From Streptomyces olivoverticillatus (GTDB taxonomy: Bacteria > Actinomycetota > Actinomycetes > Streptomycetales > Streptomycetaceae): DNA of 64,000 bases. The stretch is from NCBI RefSeq assembly GCF_014203555.1, contig NZ_JACHJH010000002.1, positions 1,086,791 through 1,150,790 of the forward strand, in the 5' to 3' direction. Each line of letters begins with the position of its first letter. Position 1 is the first letter of the stretch. This document shows, one piece after another, positions 59,772 to 64,000 of this stretch. The notes beneath the pieces are model-generated. The model worked only from the letters and a program-made list of their open reading frames with translations, was not told the origin of the DNA and did no database searches. A program made the translations under genes and the position numbers.

Positions 59772-60563
59772 ATGAGCGATGTGCTGGAACTGGTGGACGT
59801 ATCCGTGGTCCGCGAGGGCCGGGCTCTGGTGGACCAGGTCTCCTGGTCGGTCAAGGAGGGCGAGCGCTGGGTGATCCTCGGACCCAACGGCGCCGGCAAG
59901 ACCACCCTCCTCAATGTCGCCTCCAGCTACCTCTTCCCGAGCAAGGGCACCGCCCGCATCCTCGGCGAGAAGCTCGGCGGGGTCGACGTCTTCGAGCTCC
60001 GCCCGCGCATCGGTATCGCCGGCGTCGCCCTCGCCGACAAGCTGCCGCGCAGCCAGACCGTGCTGGAGACGGTCCTCACCGCCGCCTACGGCATGACCGC
60101 CACCTGGCAGGAGGACTACGAGAGCGTCGACGAGCAGCGCGCCCGCGCCTTCCTCGACGTGCTCGGCATGACCGACTTCCTCGACCGGAAGTTCGGCACC
60201 CTCTCCGAGGGCGAGCGCAAGCGCACCCTCATCGCCCGCGCGATGATGACCGACCCCGAGCTGCTGATGCTCGACGAGCCCGCGGCCGGCCTGGACCTCG
60301 GCGGCCGCGAGGACCTCGTCCGCCGCCTCGGCCGCCTCGCCCGCGACCCGCTCGCGCCCTCCATGGTCATGGTCACCCACCACGTGGAGGAGATCGCCCC
60401 CGGCTTCACCCACGTCCTGATGATCCGCCAGGGCAAGGTCCTCGCCGCCGGGCCCATCGAGCTCGAACTCACCTCCCGCAACCTCTCCCACTGCTTCGGC
60501 CTCCCCCTCGTCGTCGCGCGCAACGGCGACCGCTGGACCGCGCAGGGCCTGCCCCTGTCCTGA
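59772..60563 (+). CDS. ABC transporter ATP-binding protein (solitary)
   Basis: 263 residues, a single ABC cassette: GPNGAGKTTLLNVAS (Walker A), LSEGERKRTLIARAM (signature variant LSEGE), LLMLDEPAAGLDLGG (Walker B) and VTHHVEEI (H-loop). No permease or binding protein is adjacent. LSEGERKR and the AAGLDLGG D-loop resemble ModF/YhiH-type or iron-siderophore cassettes. ATG 59754 is an alternative start; I prefer 59772 on spacing from GGGAG. Confidence 0.9.
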   Translation: MSDVLELVDVSVVREGRALVDQVSWSVKEGERWVILGPNGAGKTTLLNVASSYLFPSKGTARILGEKLGGVDVFELRPRIGIAGVALADKLPRSQTVLETVLTAAYGMTATWQEDYESVDEQRARAFLDVLGMTDFLDRKFGTLSEGERKRTLIARAMMTDPELLMLDEPAAGLDLGGREDLVRRLGRLARDPLAPSMVMVTHHVEEIAPGFTHVLMIRQGKVLAAGPIELELTSRNLSHCFGLPLVVARNGDRWTAQGLPLS

Positions 60564-60621
60564 CCCGCCCCGGCCCCGGGCGCACTGTCCGCGACCCCGG
60601 TCGCGCCCCTACCATGACCAT

Positions 60622-61044
60622 GTGGACACATGGGCGTGGTGGCTCGTAGCCGCAGTCGGACTGGGCATCCCGCTGGTCGTCACCGCGATGCCGGAGTTCG
60701 GCATGCTCGCGGCCGGAGCCGTCGCCGCGGCGGTCACCTCGCACTTCGGCGGCGGTGCGGTGGCCCAGTTCGTGGTCTTCGCCGTCGTCTCCGTCGCCCT
60801 GATCGGCGTGGTGCGCCCGATCGCCAATCGCCAGCGCGCCCGGCGGCCCGAGCTCGCGACCGGGGTGGACGCGCTCCGGGGGCGGCAGGCCGTCGTCCTG
60901 GAGCGGGTCGACGGCAGCGGCGGCCGGATCAAGCTCGCGGGGGAGGTCTGGTCGGCCCGCTCCCTCGACGCCGAGCGCAGCTTCGAGGCGGGGGAGCACG
61001 TGGACGTCGTGGAGATCGACGGTGCGACGGCCGTGGTGATGTGA
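60622..61044 (+). CDS. NfeD-like membrane protein
   Basis: 140 residues from GTG 60622, possibly leaderless (TACCAT 7 bp upstream). It has two or three N-terminal helices (WWLVAAVGLGIPLVV, FVVFAVVSVALIGVV) and a C-terminal OB-fold (LRGRQAVVLERVDGSGGRIKLAGEVWSA). Short NfeD proteins pair with stomatin-like partners, as here. The likely role is organisation of membrane microdomains. Confidence 0.92.
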   Translation: MDTWAWWLVAAVGLGIPLVVTAMPEFGMLAAGAVAAAVTSHFGGGAVAQFVVFAVVSVALIGVVRPIANRQRARRPELATGVDALRGRQAVVLERVDGSGGRIKLAGEVWSARSLDAERSFEAGEHVDVVEIDGATAVVM

Positions 61045-61155
61045 CCGGCGGTCGTGATGCGGACGAGCTGGGCGCAACGGCTGCACGGCGGCGCCCGGTT
61101 CTGAAAGACTCCATCACAACGATCAACGACACAGGCACGGGGAGCTGGAGCCACG

Positions 61156-62109
61156 ATGGAACCGATCATCATCGTCCTGATCATCCTGGTGGTGCTCGTC
61201 TTCATCGCACTCATGAAGACGGTGCAGGTCATCCCGCAGGCCAGCGCCGCCATCGTCGAGCGCTTCGGCCGCTACACCCGCACCCTCAACGCGGGGCTGA
61301 ACATCGTCGTCCCCTTCATCGACTCGATCCGCAACCGCATCGACCTCCGCGAGCAGGTCGTGCCGTTCCCGCCGCAGCCGGTCATCACCCAGGACAACCT
61401 CGTCGTCAACATCGACACCGTCATCTACTACCAGGTGACCGACGCCCGCGCCGCGACCTATGAGGTCTCCAGCTTCATCCAGGCCATCGAGCAGCTCACC
61501 GTCACCACCCTGCGCAACATCATCGGCGGCATGGACCTGGAGCGCACCCTCACCTCCCGCGAGGAGATCAACGCGGCCCTGCGCGGCGTCCTCGACGAGG
61601 CCACCGGCAAGTGGGGCATCCGCGTCAACCGCGTCGAGCTCAAGGCCATCGAGCCGCCCACCTCCATCCAGGACTCGATGGAGAAGCAGATGCGCGCCGA
61701 CCGTGACAAGCGCGCCGCGATCCTCACCGCCGAGGGCATCCGGCAGTCGCAGATCCTCACCGCGGAAGGCGAGAAGCAGTCCGCGATCCTGCGCGCGGAA
61801 GGCGAGGCCCGCGCCGCAGCGCTCCGCGCCGAGGGCGAGGCCCAGGCCATCCGCACCGTCTTCGAGTCCATCCACGCCGGCGACCCCGACGAGAAGCTGC
61901 TCTCCTACCAGTACCTCCAGATGCTCCCGAAGATCGCCGAAGGCGACGCCAACAAGCTCTGGATCGTGCCCAGCGAGATCGGCGACGCCCTCAAGGGACT
62001 CAGCGGCGCCGTCGGCAACTTCACCCCCAGGAGCGGCGGAGGCACCGGCGGTGGCGGCGCCAAGTTCGGCAAGGAGACCCCGCGCCGCGAGCAGCCCCCC
62101 ATCGACTGA
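61156..62109 (+). CDS. SPFH/Band 7 (stomatin-like, QmcA-type) protein
   Basis: 317 residues. An N-terminal membrane helix (about 3-22) is followed by the SPFH domain (QASAAIVERFGRYTRTLNAGLNIVVPFIDSI, with DNLVVNIDTVIYYQVTD). A helical coiled-coil region of repeated AEGE units (KQSAILRAEGEARAAALRAEGEA) follows. The C-terminus is Gly-rich and basic. It forms membrane-bound ring or cage scaffolds with NfeD. Confidence 0.94.
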   Translation: MEPIIIVLIILVVLVFIALMKTVQVIPQASAAIVERFGRYTRTLNAGLNIVVPFIDSIRNRIDLREQVVPFPPQPVITQDNLVVNIDTVIYYQVTDARAATYEVSSFIQAIEQLTVTTLRNIIGGMDLERTLTSREEINAALRGVLDEATGKWGIRVNRVELKAIEPPTSIQDSMEKQMRADRDKRAAILTAEGIRQSQILTAEGEKQSAILRAEGEARAAALRAEGEAQAIRTVFESIHAGDPDEKLLSYQYLQMLPKIAEGDANKLWIVPSEIGDALKGLSGAVGNFTPRSGGGTGGGGAKFGKETPRREQPPID

Positions 62110-62262
62110 CACGGCCGAGCGCCGACACAGCCGAGCCGGGTCCGGACAGCCTTGTCCGGACCCGGAGTTCATGGTGCCGGACGAGCACCTTGGTGCATGA
62201 TCAGTGCGGCCCCCCGACCTCTGACGGCGGGGAGGCGACACACTGAATGTAAGGAGATGGCC

Positions 62263-63030
62263 TTGTCCATCTGGGAAGCACTCGCGGTCTTCGCGGCCGG
62301 CATCGGCGCCGGCACCATCAACACCATCGTCGGCTCAGGCACCCTCTTCACCTTCCCGGTGCTCCTGGCCACCGGCCTGCCGCCCGTCACCGCGAACGTC
62401 TCCAACACCATCGGCCTCGTCACCGGCAACATCAGCGGCGCCATCGGCTACCGCCGCGAACTCGCCGGCCAGCGCCGCCGCGTCATCCGCTTCGGCATCA
62501 CCGCCTTCATCGGCGGACTCACCGGCGCCATACTCCTGCTCGCGCTCCCGTCGAAGGCATTCGACGCCATCGTCCCCGCGCTCATCGGCATCGCCCTGGT
62601 CCTCGTCGTCCTCCAGCCCCGGCTCGCCAGGGCCCTCGCCCGCCGCCGCGAGCGCAACGGCACCGACGCCCACACCGACGGCGGCATCGCCCTGCTCCTC
62701 GGACTGCTGATCTCCAGCGCCTACGGCGGCTACTTCGGCGCCGCACAGGGCGTGCTCTACCTCTCCCTCATGGGCCTGCTGCTCAGCGACGAACTCCAGC
62801 GCATCAACGCGCTCAAGAACGTCCTCGCCGTCGTCGTCAACGGCGTTGCCGCGGTGTTCTTCCTCTTCGTGGCCCACTTCGACTGGCTCGCCGTCCTGCT
62901 CATCGCCACCGGCTCCACGCTCGGCGGTCAGATAGGCGCCAAGGTCGGCCGCCGCCTGCCGCCGACGGCGCTGCGCGGCGTCATCGTGGTCGTCGGCATC
63001 GTGGCCATCGCGCAACTCCTGCTGCGTTAA
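62263..63030 (+). CDS. TSUP family permease (TauE/SafE-like)
   Basis: 255 residues, about eight helices in two repeats: GAGTINTIVGSGTLFTFPVLLATGLPPVTANVSNTIGLV and the second repeat SSAYGGYFGAAQGVLYLSL. The family exports sulfite, sulfonates or related organic anions; the substrate is unknown. AAGGAG ends right at ATG 62257, so it is correctly spaced only for TTG 62263 (6 bp), which I chose. The ATG would add two residues. Confidence 0.9.
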   Translation: MSIWEALAVFAAGIGAGTINTIVGSGTLFTFPVLLATGLPPVTANVSNTIGLVTGNISGAIGYRRELAGQRRRVIRFGITAFIGGLTGAILLLALPSKAFDAIVPALIGIALVLVVLQPRLARALARRRERNGTDAHTDGGIALLLGLLISSAYGGYFGAAQGVLYLSLMGLLLSDELQRINALKNVLAVVVNGVAAVFFLFVAHFDWLAVLLIATGSTLGGQIGAKVGRRLPPTALRGVIVVVGIVAIAQLLLR

Positions 63031-63344
63031 AGGCAGGACGCGCGGCACGGCGGGCAAAACCCGGGCCCGGAACGGGAGAACGCTCCGGGCCCATCCCCCG
63101 TGGTGAACCCGGGCCCGGAGCGCACAGCAGACGTGGTCACCCGGCGCACAGCCGGGCTCCGACGGACAGCCGGCGCGATTGCGCCCCGCCGCCCCCGCCA
63201 CTGCGGTGCCTGCTGCCCGACGGCCGCATGCGAAGCCGTCGGCCATGCACCACTGTGCGATCCGGGGCGCCGGGGCGCAACGGAATTTCCGGTCGCCGTG
63301 CGCCGCCTTCGTACGAGCGGCGCCGGCAGCGGCCGTACGGGTCG
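63031..63344. other. 314-bp intergenic region with alternative hairpins
   Basis: No gene. GCTCCGGGCCC at 63081-63091 can pair with GGGCCCGGA at 63063-63071 or with a perfect copy GGGCCCGGAGC at 63111-63121. It probably contains the terminators of the TSUP gene and the convergent PEBP gene. Confidence 0.6.
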
Positions 63345-63893
63345 TCAGCCCGCCGCGGGGTTCTCGTACTCGCCGATCAGCTGGGCCCGGGCCAGCGCGT
63401 GGAAGCGCAGATGGAAGCCGACGACCGCGGGCGAGGCCTCCGCGTCCGGTCCCAGCTTCTGCTTGTCCACCGCGTAGACGGTGAAGACGTACCGGTGCGA
63501 CCCGTCCCCGGGCGGCGGTGCGGCACCGCCGAAGTCCCGCGTCCCGTAGTCGTTGCGCACGTGCGTCACGCCGTCGGGCAGCCCCTTCATGTCACCGCTG
63601 CCCGCACCGGCCGGCAGCTCCGTGACGTCGGCCGGGATGTCGAAGAGCACCCAGTGCCAAAAACCGCTGCCGGTCGGCGCATCCGGGTCGTAGCAGGTCA
63701 CCGCGAAGCTCTTCGTCCCGGCGGGGAAGCCCTCCCAGCGCAGGTGCGGCGACAGATTGCCCCCGCCGAAGACCTGAGCCTCCTTGAGCGTCGCCCCCGG
63801 CGCCACGTCGTCGCTCACCACCGTGAACGACGGAACGGGCGGATGGAAATCGTGCGGAAGCGGCCGCCGCTTCTGCTCGGATGCCTCGGACAC
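63345..63893 (-). CDS. YbhB/YbcL-type PEBP (Raf kinase inhibitor-like) protein
   Basis: 182 residues from GTG 63893 (AGGAGG 8 bp upstream). PEBP motifs are clear: GGNLSPHLRWEGFPAGTKSFAVTCYDPDAPTG (DPDAP ligand site), FWHWVLFDIPADVTEL (HWV) and GGAAPPPGDGSHRYVFTVYAVD (GxHRY). There is no signal peptide, so it should be cytoplasmic. Bacterial PEBPs are small-ligand or phosphate-group binding proteins of uncertain role. Confidence 0.93.
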   Translation of the reverse strand: MSEASEQKRRPLPHDFHPPVPSFTVVSDDVAPGATLKEAQVFGGGNLSPHLRWEGFPAGTKSFAVTCYDPDAPTGSGFWHWVLFDIPADVTELPAGAGSGDMKGLPDGVTHVRNDYGTRDFGGAAPPPGDGSHRYVFTVYAVDKQKLGPDAEASPAVVGFHLRFHALARAQLIGEYENPAAG

Positions 63894-64000
63894 CGAATAC
63901 ACCTCCTGTACCGCGCGGACAGCTGAAACCGCCAGCCTAACCAGGCCCGGGCGGCAGGAGCTGCGACCATACGACGTGTGCTTCGACGTGTACTTCACCC
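63894..64000 (-). promoter_or_regulatory. Putative promoter region of the PEBP gene
   Basis: On the minus strand a TAGGCT -10-like element lies about 40 bp before the start. Further upstream, a 12-bp tandem direct repeat (forward CGACGTGTGCTT and CGACGTGTACTT, 63972-63995) may be an operator. The window ends here. Confidence 0.4.

Overview
The window is high-GC chromosomal DNA of a Streptomyces or a very close relative. The evidence is strong GC bias at third codon positions, frequent GTG and some TTG starts, ATGA/GTGA gene overlaps, chaplins, an LAETG-anchored protein, a streptophobe-family membrane protein, and a 73-residue helix-turn-helix protein matching the nucleoid protein Gbn. From memory, the gene order resembles the S. 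coelicolor SCO1860 to SCO179x core region; no alignment was run. No phage, plasmid or transposon genes were seen, so the novelty lies in small structures set into conserved genes.

Layout. 1-4.5 kb: end of a membrane protein gene, a methyltransferase, a PLP enzyme, an amidohydrolase and a sortase-anchored surface protein. 4.5-13.1 kb: a leftward cobalamin locus (cbiB, cobQ, cobaltochelatase, cobO, cobB, cobE/cbiG-C, cobC) headed by a cobalamin riboswitch. It is interrupted between cobQ and the chelatase by two type I-E-like CRISPR repeats. 13.2-14.8 kb: a Pit phosphate transporter with a PHO box. 14.8-22 kb: aldolase, hydrolase, a VOC protein, an ABC-F ATPase preceded by a seven-codon leader ORF, Gbn and an enoyl-CoA hydratase. 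22-25 kb: an Asp23 envelope-stress cluster. 25-34 kb: SURF1, a DEDDh exonuclease, a RING/TerD-like protein, a fatty-acid hydroxylase-like protein, a YhhN protein and a subtilisin.

34-48 kb: acetate-type symporter, moaA, tyrS, tldE/tldD, the fatty-acid synthesis pair fabG-fabI, small proteins, a SixA-like phosphatase and serB. The tldD/tldE junction carries an 86-bp tandem duplication that creates two chained 29-codon micro-ORFs. 47.7-53 kb: a streptophobe protein diverging from an FHA-ABC transporter, then a secreted lytic transglycosylase. 53-59 kb: nitroreductase, queA and an SDR, then a GAF histidine kinase/NarL regulator pair followed by two chaplins, the second with an unusual His/Glu/Gly/Arg-rich tail. 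59-64 kb: a hypothetical protein, a lone ABC ATPase, an NfeD/stomatin pair, a TSUP permease and a PEBP protein.

The cob genes form one riboswitch-controlled, translationally coupled unit for late cobalamin assembly, but cobN and the corrin-ring methyltransferases are not in the window. Candidates for new biology are the micro-ORF chain at tldD/tldE, the relic CRISPR array inside the cob operon, the tailed chaplin with its structured leader, the RING/TerD-like fusion and the ABC-F leader peptide.
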